A stretch of 64,000 nt of DNA from positions 124,001 to 188,000 of the forward strand of contig QCCP01000002.1 of the NCBI GenBank assembly GCA_003281225.1, written 5' to 3'. The notes below the pieces were generated by a model. The model ran no database searches. It was not told where the DNA came from and was given only the letters and a program-made list of their open reading frames with translations. The DNA is from Prochlorococcus sp. AG-347-L20 (lineage in GTDB: Bacteria > Cyanobacteriota > Cyanobacteriia > PCC-6307 > Cyanobiaceae). How positions within the stretch are numbered: position 1 is the first letter of the stretch; every line of letters begins with the position of its first letter. Position numbers and translations under genes: made by a program. Below are positions 9,527 to 18,429 of the stretch, one piece after another.

Positions 9527-10698
9527 TGAGTTTTTCTTTTTTAAAATTTAGAAAAATACCATTAGCTTGGTTGTTATTAACTAGGCAACCATTAAGGTTA
9601 GCAGTTGCCATAGCTGGAATCAGTTTTGCAGGGATTTTGATGTTTATGCAATTAGGTTTTAGAGATGGTTTATTTGACACGAGCGTAACTATTCATAAAC
9701 TTCTAGATGCCGATCTTGTTCTGATAAGTCCCAGATCAAAAAGTTCTATAAGCATGAGTGGATTCCCAAAAAGAAGATTAATTCAAACTCTCGCAGTAGA
9801 GGATGTTGAAAAAACTGCTCCCGTTAATCTAAATTATTTACTTTGGAGAAATCCAGAAAATCTTAAAACTAGATCAATACTTGCATTAGGTTTTAATCCC
9901 TCCGATTCACTTCTTTTAGATGAGGGATTCTCAAAGAAAGCTTATAAATTGAGAAATCCATCAAGAGTTCTTTTTGACAAACTATCTAGACCTGAATTTG
10001 GACCGATTGAAGAATGGTTCTTTTCTGAAAAAAAAGTTGAGACTGAGGTTGCTGGTAAAAGAGTAATTGTTGAGGGCCTTGTGGAGTTGGGACCCTCTTT
10101 TGGCGCAGATGGTAATTTGATAACTAGTCGAGAAACCTTCTTAAGACTTTTTCCTGCTAATCCTCCTGGCAGTATAGAAATTGGTTTGGTTAAGCTAAAA
10201 AAAGGATCTGATCCTGAATTGATTTCAAGGATATTAAATTACTCACTTCCAAATGATGTTAGGGTTCTTACAAAAAATCAATTTATAGAATTTGAGAAGA
10301 ATTATTGGAAAAATAGTACTGCAATAGGTTTTATATTTAGTTTGGGAGCATTGATGGGTTTCGTCGTAGGGTGTGTGGTTGTTTATCAAATTCTTTATAG
10401 TGACGTTACAGATCACCTCCCAGAGTACGCCACCTTATTGGCAATGGGGTATAGACTTAAGTCCCTTTTCTTTGTTGTGGCTAGAGAGGGGTTTTTGTTA
10501 GCATTGTTTGGTTATTTACCTGCTTATTTCTCTGGTCAAATACTTTACTCAGTTATAAGAAGTTCTACAAAGCTCCCAATAATAATGGACGCAGACAAAA
10601 CTATTTTAATTTTCGTATTAGTTTTAGTTATGTGTATGGGGTCCGCCGCTGTTGCGATGCGTAAATTAGTTGACGCTGATCCTGCTGAAATTTTTTAA
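9526..10698 (+). CDS. devC: DevC-type ABC exporter permease
   Basis: A 390-residue FtsX/MacB-type permease. One span near residues 22-45 is followed by a large extracytoplasmic domain (about 50-260), then three spans (about 265-290, 315-340, 362-382). This four-span layout is typical of DevC and MacB. The cytoplasmic stretch DHLPEYATLLAMGYR after span 2 matches the coupling region that contacts the ATPase. The ATG overlaps the devB stop (TAATG), so translation is probably coupled. The substrate is unknown. Confidence 0.88.
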   Translation: MSFSFLKFRKIPLAWLLLTRQPLRLAVAIAGISFAGILMFMQLGFRDGLFDTSVTIHKLLDADLVLISPRSKSSISMSGFPKRRLIQTLAVEDVEKTAPVNLNYLLWRNPENLKTRSILALGFNPSDSLLLDEGFSKKAYKLRNPSRVLFDKLSRPEFGPIEEWFFSEKKVETEVAGKRVIVEGLVELGPSFGADGNLITSRETFLRLFPANPPGSIEIGLVKLKKGSDPELISRILNYSLPNDVRVLTKNQFIEFEKNYWKNSTAIGFIFSLGALMGFVVGCVVVYQILYSDVTDHLPEYATLLAMGYRLKSLFFVVAREGFLLALFGYLPAYFSGQILYSVIRSSTKLPIIMDADKTILIFVLVLVMCMGSAAVAMRKLVDADPAEIF

Positions 10699-10711
10699 CA
10701 ATTGAAAGTAA

Positions 10712-11440
10712 ATGGTTAAAGCTAATAAATCAAAAAATAATGTTAAAAACCTTAAAACAGTCTCTATAAATAATTTGAGTCACTTTTATGGAAAAAATGA
10801 GAATAAAAAACAAGTTCTTAATGACGTTAATTTAAATATTGATAAAGGAGAGTTGGTTCTTTTGAAAGGACCTTCTGGATGTGGTAAAACGACTCTTTTA
10901 ACATTAATTGGTGCCTTGAGAACCTGTCAAAGTGGAGATTTAACTGTATTAAATAATCAGTTAAATGGAGCATCAAGGAAAACCCGTCAGATTCTTAGAA
11001 GAAGTATTGGAATGATTTTTCAAGGTCACAATCTTCTGAGATGTTTAACAGCAGAACAAAATGTCCAGATGGGCGCCGATTTAATAAAAGGTTTAACATA
11101 TTTGCAAAGACGTGAAATAGCACGGAATTGGTTGTCAGCAGTAGGATTAGAAGAACATCATAAAAAGTTGCCAAATGACTTATCTGGTGGGCAGAAACAG
11201 AGAGTAGCAATTGCTAGAGCTTTATCTGCTAATCCAAAACTTTTGTTAGCTGATGAGCCGACTTCTGCTTTAGATAGTGTCACAGGAAGAGAAATAGTAA
11301 CCCTTTTAAGGAAACTAGCAAAAGAGCAAAATTGTTCTGTACTTATGGTGACGCATGATCCAAGAATTTCTGATATGGCTGATAGGATATTAAATATGGA
11401 AGATGGTAAAATATATAGTGCCCATAGTGAGCTAATATAA
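10712..11440 (+). CDS. devA: DevA-type ABC exporter ATP-binding protein
   Basis: A 242-residue ABC ATPase of the MacB/LolD/DevA group. Walker A GPSGCGKT is at 53-60, the Q-loop in MIFQGHNLL, the signature LSGGQ at 157-161, Walker B LLLADEP at 177-183, and the switch His in MVTHDPR. It powers the DevB-DevC exporter encoded just upstream, 13 bases away. The first 18 residues are a lysine/asparagine-rich extension before the conserved domain. Confidence 0.9.
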   Translation: MVKANKSKNNVKNLKTVSINNLSHFYGKNENKKQVLNDVNLNIDKGELVLLKGPSGCGKTTLLTLIGALRTCQSGDLTVLNNQLNGASRKTRQILRRSIGMIFQGHNLLRCLTAEQNVQMGADLIKGLTYLQRREIARNWLSAVGLEEHHKKLPNDLSGGQKQRVAIARALSANPKLLLADEPTSALDSVTGREIVTLLRKLAKEQNCSVLMVTHDPRISDMADRILNMEDGKIYSAHSELI

Positions 11441-11458
11441 TTAAAAGTTAAAAATTTT

Positions 11459-11608
11459 ATGTCTAAGAGAAGGAATCTAAAAAAAGAAAAGCAGGAACGT
11501 AATAGAGCCTATGCTAGAAAATTCAAAAAAAGGAAATTAAGAACTGATGGAAGACCTGATGGTGGAAACGTTACAGGCACAGCAAATAATGGCGGTGCAG
11601 CTGATTAG
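11459..11608 (+). CDS. Small very basic hypothetical protein
   Basis: A 49-residue frame beginning MSKRRNLKKEKQERNR. The first 32 residues are dominated by Lys and Arg with a likely helix; the tail is Gly/Asn/Ala-rich (GGNVTGTANNGGAAD). The ATG starts 18 bases after the devA stop. The composition resembles small ribosome- or RNA-associated proteins, but I recognise no family and assign no function. It is called a gene because of the clean start, the compact spacing and a composition unlike random AT-rich DNA. Confidence 0.6.
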   Translation: MSKRRNLKKEKQERNRAYARKFKKRKLRTDGRPDGGNVTGTANNGGAAD

Positions 11609-11669
11609 GGAATATCTTTTATTTTTCTCTTTCGGAGTTTAATATATAATGCATACTTAAGACATAATC

Positions 11670-12581
11670 ATGAATGTAAGTATTGTTATACCGACTTACA
11701 ATAGATTACCTATATTAGAGAAATGTCTATTTGCGCTTGAGAATCAAAAATTAAATACAAATATCGGTAATTATGAAGTAATAGTAGTTGATGATGGATC
11801 AACTGATGGGACAACCTCATGGATAAATAAAAACAAAGCTAATCTCCCTCACGTTATTCTATTTCAGCAAGAACATGGTGGACCTGCACTTGGAAGAAAT
11901 CTGGGAGTAATTAAATCAAAATATGAAATTATTATATTCATTGATAGTGATCTAATTGTTTTAGACAATTTTATAAATTGCCATGTAGAAAAATTACTTG
12001 CCTCTTGGAGAAAAAATGATAAAAAATGTTTTACCTATGGCTCGGTAGTCAATACATCTAATTTTCAAAATCCTCAGAGTGAAAAACATAAAATAATGGA
12101 CACTTCTTTTGCATACTTTGCTACTGGGAATGTAGCGATATCAAAAGAATTGATTTTAAGTGTGGGATTATTTGATACTTCTTTTAGTCTTTACGGTTGG
12201 GAGGATTTAGAACTTGGAGAAAGATTAAAAAAAATTGGGACAAAATTAATTAAATGCCCAAATGCAGTAGGTTTTCATTGGCATCCGCCATTTAATTGCG
12301 AACAAATTGATTCTTTAATAGCTCAAGAAAAAGAGAGAGCAAAAATGGCTTTAGTGTTTTATAAGAAACACCCAAATTTAAGGGTTAGATTTATGATTCA
12401 ATTTACTCCTCTCCATAATTTACTTTGGCAAATTCTTTGCTTAGGAGGACTAATCAGTGTTGATAGAATCCTTCCTTTATTAAGATTCCTAGTAAATATA
12501 AGAAGAAATAGACTTGCACTTGAGATACTTAGGATCCCTCTAAATATGATATACATTAAAGAGTTAACCAAATCAAGATAA
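11670..12581 (+). CDS. Family 2 glycosyltransferase
   Basis: A 303-residue GT-A fold glycosyltransferase. It opens VSIVIPTYNR, has the nucleotide-sugar motif DDGSTDGT at 41-48, the metal-binding IDSD at 92-95, and the acceptor-side GWED at 176-179 that usually holds the catalytic base. No membrane segment is obvious except a weakly hydrophobic stretch near 248-275. It probably adds a sugar to surface polysaccharide or a lipid; donor and acceptor cannot be told. It lies alone, 61 bases after the 49-residue gene and upstream of the rpsB promoter. Confidence 0.88.
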   Translation: MNVSIVIPTYNRLPILEKCLFALENQKLNTNIGNYEVIVVDDGSTDGTTSWINKNKANLPHVILFQQEHGGPALGRNLGVIKSKYEIIIFIDSDLIVLDNFINCHVEKLLASWRKNDKKCFTYGSVVNTSNFQNPQSEKHKIMDTSFAYFATGNVAISKELILSVGLFDTSFSLYGWEDLELGERLKKIGTKLIKCPNAVGFHWHPPFNCEQIDSLIAQEKERAKMALVFYKKHPNLRVRFMIQFTPLHNLLWQILCLGGLISVDRILPLLRFLVNIRRNRLALEILRIPLNMIYIKELTKSR

Positions 12582-12606
12582 AAAACTTTTAGAAATACAC
12601 ATCACT

Positions 12607-12615
12607 TGCTAGAAT
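12607..12615 (+). promoter_or_regulatory. Extended -10 promoter element for rpsB
   Basis: The sequence TGCTAGAAT matches the extended -10 pattern TGnTATAAT (TG at 12607-12608, hexamer TAGAAT at 12610-12615). I see no good -35. A start about 7 bases downstream would give a leader of roughly 90 bases, which would include the whole inverted-repeat structure at 12635-12698. Confidence 0.55.
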
Positions 12616-12634
12616 ATTTGAATTAAATTTCACA

Positions 12635-12698
12635 CATCTGACAGTTTCGGGTGAATTATTAATATTAATTCCCCGTCAGATGGAGGCTAACCCGAAAC
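12635..12698 (+). ncRNA. Candidate structured leader (pseudoknot) of the rpsB mRNA
   Basis: Two perfect inverted repeats interlock. Arm A is CATCTGAC (12635-12642) with GTCAGATG (12675-12682); arm B is GTTTCGGGT (12644-12652) with ACCCGAAAC (12690-12698). The order A-B-A'-B' is an H-type pseudoknot. Inside, GAATTA (12653-12658) and TAATTC (12666-12671) form a hairpin that CGGG/CCCG can extend at the cost of helix B, so two exclusive folds exist. The ATG follows 12 bases after helix B. Ribosomal protein leaders often bind their own product; autoregulation by S2 is known for the E. coli rpsB leader and is inferred here. Confidence 0.7.
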
Positions 12699-12710
12699 CC
12701 TTTTTAAATT

Positions 12711-13415
12711 ATGGCTGTTGTATCACTATCAGAAATGATGGAAGCTGGTGCTCATTTTGGGCATCAGACTAGACGTTGGAATCCCAAGATGTCTAAGTAT
12801 ATATATTGCGCGAGAAATGGAGTTCATATTATTGATCTCGTAAAAACAGCATTGTGTATGAACAATGCATATAAATGGACGCGAAACGCCGCAAAAAGCG
12901 GTAAACGTTTCCTATTTGTCGGTACAAAAAAACAAGCATCAGATGTAGTAGCTCAGGAAGCTACACGCTGTGGAGCTGCATATGTAAATCAAAGATGGCT
13001 TGGAGGGATGTTGACTAATTGGACAACAATGAAAGCTAGGATTGAAAGATTAAAGGACCTAGAAAGAATGGAAAGTAGTGGTTCAATAGCGATGAGGCCT
13101 AAAAAAGAAGCTGCAGTATTAAGGAGAGAACTTGAAAGATTACAAAAATACTTAGGTGGACTTAAGGGTATGAGAAGATTACCAGATGTAGTTGTATTGG
13201 TTGATCAGAGAAGAGAATCTAATGCAGTATTAGAAGCTAGAAAATTAGATATCTCACTAGTTTCAATGTTGGATACAAATTGCGATCCGGATTTGTGTGA
13301 AGTTCCAATTCCTTGTAACGATGATGCTGTTAGATCTGTGCAACTTATTTTAGGAAGACTTGCAGATGCCATAAATGAGGGTAGAAAGGGCTCTAATGCC
13401 GAAAGAAAAAATTAA
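12711..13415 (+). CDS. rpsB: Ribosomal protein S2
   Basis: A 234-residue S2 protein of the 30S subunit. Family blocks are clear: [19 protein letters not shown] near the start, [13 protein letters not shown], the [10 protein letters not shown] strand, [11 protein letters not shown], and a late [10 protein letters not shown]-like region ([12 protein letters not shown]) ahead of the [14 protein letters not shown] segment. It is followed after 44 bases by tsf, the near-universal bacterial partner. No Shine-Dalgarno sequence lies at normal distance; the only GGAGG (12682-12686) is 24 bases upstream and within the structured leader. Confidence 0.97.
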   Translation: MAVVSLSEMMEAGAHFGHQTRRWNPKMSKYIYCARNGVHIIDLVKTALCMNNAYKWTRNAAKSGKRFLFVGTKKQASDVVAQEATRCGAAYVNQRWLGGMLTNWTTMKARIERLKDLERMESSGSIAMRPKKEAAVLRRELERLQKYLGGLKGMRRLPDVVVLVDQRRESNAVLEARKLDISLVSMLDTNCDPDLCEVPIPCNDDAVRSVQLILGRLADAINEGRKGSNAERKN

Positions 13416-13459
13416 ATTCTAATTTAAAACTTACTATTCACTATTTTTTATTACTTCAA

Positions 13460-14116
13460 ATGGGAAACATTACAGCAAAACTTGTAAAAGATCTTAGAGA
13501 CAAAACTGGCGCAGGAATGATGGACTGCAAAAAAGCACTTAACGAAACTGAAGGGAATCTAGACAAAGCTTTGGAATGGTTAAGAAAGAAAGGCATAGCT
13601 AGTGCCGAAAAGAAATCGGGAAGAGTAGCGGCCGAAGGGTCAATTGGTAGTTATATTCATACTGGATCAAGAGTCGGAGTTTTACTAGAGTTAAATTGTG
13701 AAACTGATTTCGTTGCTAGAGGTGATATATTCCAATCTCTGTTGAAGGATGTCTCAATGCAAGTAGCAGCATGCCCAAATGTTGAGTATGTATCAATTGA
13801 TGAAATACCTGAAGATGTTGTGGAAAAAGAGAAGCAGATTGAAATGGGTAGGGATGATTTATCTGGAAAACCTGAACAAATTAAAGAAAAAATAGTTGAA
13901 GGGAGAATAGCAAAAAGACTTAATGAGCTTGTTTTGCTTTCACAACCTTACATTAAAGATAGTTCTCTAACTGTTGAGGATCTTGTTAGACAAGCAGCTG
14001 CAAAAATTGGGGAAAATATCAAAGTAAGACGCTTTACAAGATATACATTGGGTGAAGGTATTGAAAAAAATCAGATGGACTTTGCTGAAGAGGTCGCATC
14101 AATGCAAACAAACTAA
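13460..14116 (+). CDS. tsf: Elongation factor Ts
   Basis: A 218-residue nucleotide exchange factor for EF-Tu. The N-terminal UBA-like domain is clear ([21 protein letters not shown]), including the TDFVAR motif near residue 80 ([11 protein letters not shown]) that contacts EF-Tu. It is shorter than E. coli EF-Ts, as is usual for cyanobacteria, and the C-terminus ends soon after the [12 protein letters not shown] stretch. It is probably in one transcript with rpsB. The next gene starts within five bases of its stop. Confidence 0.96.
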   Translation: MGNITAKLVKDLRDKTGAGMMDCKKALNETEGNLDKALEWLRKKGIASAEKKSGRVAAEGSIGSYIHTGSRVGVLLELNCETDFVARGDIFQSLLKDVSMQVAACPNVEYVSIDEIPEDVVEKEKQIEMGRDDLSGKPEQIKEKIVEGRIAKRLNELVLLSQPYIKDSSLTVEDLVRQAAAKIGENIKVRRFTRYTLGEGIEKNQMDFAEEVASMQTN

Positions 14117-14120
14117 TCAC

Positions 14121-15206
14121 TTGAATGATTTGAATAATTTCAATAATTACATAGATACAGATAAAATTAATTCTCAATTAGAGAGAGCAGAGAGACAAAA
14201 AAGAATATTAACTAGAAATATCTATAAGGAATATGAACTTTATCTTAATCTAGTAAGAGATCTACTTTTCATCTCTGTAGAAAAAGGCCTTAATCAAATA
14301 TATAGTTATCCAACAATTAATGATAATTTCTTAAATGAAAATGAATTCTATAGTCTTTTTGAAAAAAAAATAAGTAAATTAATATTTACGAATTTGCCCT
14401 TTTTAACTGTAGAACAATTAAAGATAAATGAAATTGAAAAAAATATAAATAAGGAAGTTAATTTTACTATTTTTGATAGTTCAACAAAAATAAAGGATGA
14501 TCAAAAAGAAAAATTTCAATATGAAGATGGTTTTCAATTAAAAGAACCCACTCAGTTCGAGATTACTGAAGACTTTTCAAATACTTCTGAATATTATCAA
14601 GCTCATAATTATGAGAGATTCGAATCACTCGATTTAGATAATAACCACCATAATAATTATTTATCTAAAAACAATATTTTTGAAAATTTAGGAATTGAAA
14701 AACAATTTATTTCCTCCTTAATTGAATTAATAGGAGAACAAAAAGTGGAAAAACCAAGTTATCAAGAAAAAGAAAATATCAATCAAATAGATGATTTACC
14801 AAAAAATCAGATACTTAATAATTTTGATTTAATAGACAAGTCATTGGAAAATTTACTCTTGAATCTTTCATATAATATTAACCAAGAATTATTCAAGGCA
14901 AATCTAATAAAAAAGATGATATCTAGAGATTCCTTTGATTACTTAGTAGACAAAAATTTAATGATAAAACATCCATATCCTTTTGTTATTAATTTCGAAT
15001 TAAACTTAAATCGGTCATCACTAGTCGGCAATAATTCTCCAAGGATTATTTTCTTAAATATATCTACTGTTGAGTTAGAGTTTAAAAATTTAAATCTTTC
15101 TATTCAAAGAAACAAAATAAATGAGCTAAAAAATCAATTTCAGCGTTTGATTAAAAAAGAGACATATTGGAGGCAAAAAGAAATAACTTTGAATAAGATA
15201 CGTTGA
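14121..15206 (+). CDS. Hypothetical Asn-rich protein between tsf and recG
   Basis: If read from TTG at 14121, 361 residues; an ATG at 14052 would place 69 bases inside tsf and is less likely. The N-terminal 60 residues look helical and charged (ERAERQKRILTRNIYKEYELYL). The middle (about 100-240) is low in complexity, with many Asn, Asp, Glu and Lys. The last 110 residues are more ordered (LMIKHPYPFVINFELNLN, then a basic helical tail). The family is not recognised. It probably shares a transcript with tsf and recG. Confidence 0.7.
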   Translation: MNDLNNFNNYIDTDKINSQLERAERQKRILTRNIYKEYELYLNLVRDLLFISVEKGLNQIYSYPTINDNFLNENEFYSLFEKKISKLIFTNLPFLTVEQLKINEIEKNINKEVNFTIFDSSTKIKDDQKEKFQYEDGFQLKEPTQFEITEDFSNTSEYYQAHNYERFESLDLDNNHHNNYLSKNNIFENLGIEKQFISSLIELIGEQKVEKPSYQEKENINQIDDLPKNQILNNFDLIDKSLENLLLNLSYNINQELFKANLIKKMISRDSFDYLVDKNLMIKHPYPFVINFELNLNRSSLVGNNSPRIIFLNISTVELEFKNLNLSIQRNKINELKNQFQRLIKKETYWRQKEITLNKIR

Positions 15207-15228
15207 AAAAATAACTCTTTTTTCAAAT

Positions 15229-17685
15229 GTGACTATTAGCGGGAATAATAATAAATTAATCAAAGATTGGATAAGACCTCTTCAAAAATCTCTTACTATT
15301 GAAACTGAAAACAATTTTATTAATACTTTAGGGAGAGAAAAATATTTTAATGATTATTTGCATGAATCTTTAAAAAAACTAGATAATCTAAATCTCTCAG
15401 ACGAATATTTAAGGATATTTTATGAATTTTCTAAAAAATATAATGAATACAATAAATTAGATGAAAATCAAAGAAAAAGGTTAATTATAGATACAAGAAA
15501 AAATCTTTATAAACTAGGAAAAACTCTAGAAATAGAAAGTTCTAGTAATCTTTCTAATAATGTTTTTCTGAATAAAGCTGATGCAAGTTTGTCTTTTGAA
15601 TCAGATATTTCATTAATAAAAAATGTAGGAAAAGTTTATAAAAATAAGCTTAATGAATTAGGGATATTTCATATAAAAGATCTAATTAATTATTTCCCAC
15701 GAACATATCTAGACTATACGAATAGAGATAAGATAATAAATTTAAAACCAGATAATTTATACACGTGCATCGCAAACGTTAAAAGATTTTATATTCATAA
15801 GAGTAAAAAAAATAGTAATTTATCAATAATGAATATTGTCGTTTTTGATGAGACGTCTTCAATAAAGGTTACAAAATTTTTTTTAGGAAGAAGATTTAGA
15901 TCTTACTCCTTCTTCACATCTCAAAAATCTTTGTATACTCCTGGTACCAAATTAGCAATTTCCGGTAAGGTTAAATTAACAGAGTATGGCAAAACTTTTG
16001 TAGATCCACAGATTGAAATTCTTAAGGATAATAATGATAATTTTAATTTTTCAGGTAAAATATTACCCTTGTATTCATTAGGTGAAGCATTATCAAATAT
16101 GAGTTTTATAAAACTTATGAAAAATGTACTAATTTATGCAAAGCAATATCCAGAAATTTTAAATAAAAAGCAACTTGATTCATTATCTTTATTATCAAAA
16201 GGAGAGTCGTTGATTAATATTCATTTTCCACCAACTCAACAGGCACTTATTGAGTCAAAAAAACGTTTGGTTTTTGATGAGTTATTCTTACTTCAAATAA
16301 AGTTCCTACTTAGAAAAAGAAAGACGAATAAAAATGCAACTTCCGAACAATTACCTCAAAAGAAATCTTTATTAAAAGAATTTTTAAATACTTTTCCTTT
16401 TGAATTAACAAAATCTCAAGAAAATGTTTTAAATGAAATTAAGAAAGATTTATCTAGTCCCGTACCAATGTCTAGATTGCTTCAGGGAGATGTGGGAAGC
16501 GGTAAAACCATAATTGCAATAGCGTCTCTTTTACTTGTCATTGAAAAAAACTTGCAAGGTGCATTTATGGTCCCAACTGAAGTATTGGCAGAACAGCATT
16601 ATAAAAATTTATTAAAATATTTGAACCCCCTTTTAGTGTCTGTTGAGCTACTTACTGGGAATACTTCTCAAAAAAAGAGAAATGAAATTTTCTCTAATTT
16701 GAAAAATGGATTAGTTGATATCCTCGTAGGTACTCATGCATTATTTGAGGATAAAGTCATCTTTAATGCATTAGGGATGGTCGTAATTGATGAACAGCAT
16801 AGATTTGGAGTTACTCAAAGAAATAGATTACTAAATAAAGGAGAAAATACTAACTTGTTATCAATGACAGCAACACCAATTCCAAGAACACTTGCGCTTT
16901 CTATTTATGGTGATTTAGATGTGAGTCAAATTACAGAACTCCCTCCTGGGAGAGTTCCCATAACAACAAAAATAATTTCAGAAGATGATTTAACTAACTT
17001 GTTCAAGATTGTTGAAAATGAGATCAATAAGGGAAAGCAAGCTTATGTGATTTTGCCACTTATAGAAGATTCAGAAAAAATGAATTTAAGCTCCGCAAAG
17101 AAAACATTCAAACATTTATCAGAAGAAGTCTTTCTTAACAAAAAAGTTGGATTATTACATGGCAAATTAAGTTCACAAGAAAAGAATGAAGTAATTAATT
17201 CTTTTTTAAAGAATGAAATTAATATATTGGTTTCAACCACAGTAATTGAAGTTGGCATTGATGTGCCTAACGCCACAATCATGATTATTTATAATTCGGA
17301 CAGATTTGGATTGTCCCAGCTACATCAATTAAGGGGGAGAGTTGGTAGAGGATCAACAAAATCTTTTTGTTATTTGGTAACCCCCGATAAAAATGGATTA
17401 GAAAATAAAAGACTTTGTGTTTTGCAAAAATCTAACGATGGCTTTTATATTGCAGAAAAAGACTTGGAGCTTAGAGGACCAGGCCAGATTTTAGGATATA
17501 GACAATCTGGATTGCCTGATTTTGTACTGGACAATTTACCTAACAATAAATTTCTTATTGATAAGGCTCGTGAAGAGGCTATTAAGATTGTTAGAGATGA
17601 TCCTGATTTAAAAGAAAATATTGTTTTAAGGAATATACTTATTGATAATTCTGATAATAAATTCATTCATGATTTCTTAAATTGA
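15229..17685 (+). CDS. recG: RecG, ATP-dependent DNA helicase
   Basis: An 818-residue superfamily 2 helicase that reverses stalled forks and migrates Holliday junctions. An N-terminal extension of about 140 residues precedes the wedge/OB domain (KNVGKVYKNKLNELGIFHIKDL onward). The helicase core has motif I GDVGSGKT near 420-427, motif II DEQH near 518, motif III TATPIPRT, and late motifs (STTVIEVGIDVPNA, QLRGRVGRG). The start is GTG at 15229. RecG is typically about 690 residues in E. coli; the longer N-terminus is common in cyanobacteria. Confidence 0.95.
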   Translation: MTISGNNNKLIKDWIRPLQKSLTIETENNFINTLGREKYFNDYLHESLKKLDNLNLSDEYLRIFYEFSKKYNEYNKLDENQRKRLIIDTRKNLYKLGKTLEIESSSNLSNNVFLNKADASLSFESDISLIKNVGKVYKNKLNELGIFHIKDLINYFPRTYLDYTNRDKIINLKPDNLYTCIANVKRFYIHKSKKNSNLSIMNIVVFDETSSIKVTKFFLGRRFRSYSFFTSQKSLYTPGTKLAISGKVKLTEYGKTFVDPQIEILKDNNDNFNFSGKILPLYSLGEALSNMSFIKLMKNVLIYAKQYPEILNKKQLDSLSLLSKGESLINIHFPPTQQALIESKKRLVFDELFLLQIKFLLRKRKTNKNATSEQLPQKKSLLKEFLNTFPFELTKSQENVLNEIKKDLSSPVPMSRLLQGDVGSGKTIIAIASLLLVIEKNLQGAFMVPTEVLAEQHYKNLLKYLNPLLVSVELLTGNTSQKKRNEIFSNLKNGLVDILVGTHALFEDKVIFNALGMVVIDEQHRFGVTQRNRLLNKGENTNLLSMTATPIPRTLALSIYGDLDVSQITELPPGRVPITTKIISEDDLTNLFKIVENEINKGKQAYVILPLIEDSEKMNLSSAKKTFKHLSEEVFLNKKVGLLHGKLSSQEKNEVINSFLKNEINILVSTTVIEVGIDVPNATIMIIYNSDRFGLSQLHQLRGRVGRGSTKSFCYLVTPDKNGLENKRLCVLQKSNDGFYIAEKDLELRGPGQILGYRQSGLPDFVLDNLPNNKFLIDKAREEAIKIVRDDPDLKENIVLRNILIDNSDNKFIHDFLN

Positions 17686-17742
17686 AAACTATCATTGTAA
17701 TTTTTGATATATATGCCACTATAAATCAATTGCAAATTTCAA

Positions 17743-18426
17743 TTGAAAATTTGGAATAAAATACCAATTAAAGATAATGGAGAAAAATTAATAGCTATAC
17801 CTAGTTGCCTAAAGTTTTTAGATCCCCACCCTTACTCACATTTAGGAGCACCTTACAAAGATAAAACTTCTATTTGGAAATTAAGGGAGGAGGTAGTAAA
17901 TAGATTAGTAAAAGTACATGATTATTTGATATCAAAGAGTAGTTTTAACCTTTTAATTTATGACAGTTGGCGACCTTTAGAAGTCCAGGAATTTATGTTT
18001 AAAAGAGCAATTTTATTAGAGTGTGAAAAATCGGATATTGATATTTCATTTGAAAATATAAAATCTTATCCATCCATTTTAAAAAAAGTTGAAAAATTTT
18101 GGGCATATCCTTCTTATGACACTAGATGTCCTCCCCCTCATTCAACTGGGGGTGCATTGGATGTTTGTTTATCAGATAAAGACGGAAATCTTGTTGAAAT
18201 GGGAAGCATGGTTGATCAAATGGATGAGACCTCAAATCCTTATTTTTATGCAAACAGAAACAATGAAGAAGAAATTATTTGGAATAGTAGAAGAAATTTA
18301 TTAAGGGAAATTATGACTAAATTTGAATTTGCTCAACATCCTAATGAATGGTGGCATTTTAGTTATGGTGATCAACTATGGGCTTGGAAAAATAAAAAAG
18401 CATATGCCCTTTATGGAAAAATTTAA
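17743..18426 (+). CDS. VanX-like D-alanyl-D-alanine dipeptidase (peptidase M15D)
   Basis: A 227-residue zinc dipeptidase. The conserved Arg is in YDSWRP (Arg77), the zinc ligands His133 and Asp140 in PHSTGGALDV, and the catalytic Glu202 and zinc His205 in EWWHF. The family hydrolyses D-Ala-D-Ala released in peptidoglycan turnover; without vanHA neighbours this is a housekeeping role, not glycopeptide resistance. No signal peptide is seen, so it is probably cytosolic. The start is TTG at 17743. It ends three bases from the convergent sir gene. Confidence 0.88.
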   Translation: MKIWNKIPIKDNGEKLIAIPSCLKFLDPHPYSHLGAPYKDKTSIWKLREEVVNRLVKVHDYLISKSSFNLLIYDSWRPLEVQEFMFKRAILLECEKSDIDISFENIKSYPSILKKVEKFWAYPSYDTRCPPPHSTGGALDVCLSDKDGNLVEMGSMVDQMDETSNPYFYANRNNEEEIIWNSRRNLLREIMTKFEFAQHPNEWWHFSYGDQLWAWKNKKAYALYGKI

Positions 18427-18429
18427 ATT

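Noticed and set aside
14052-14116. Extended start of the post-tsf gene inside tsf
   Set aside because: A 65-base out-of-frame overlap with a conserved gene is less likely than TTG start at 14121.
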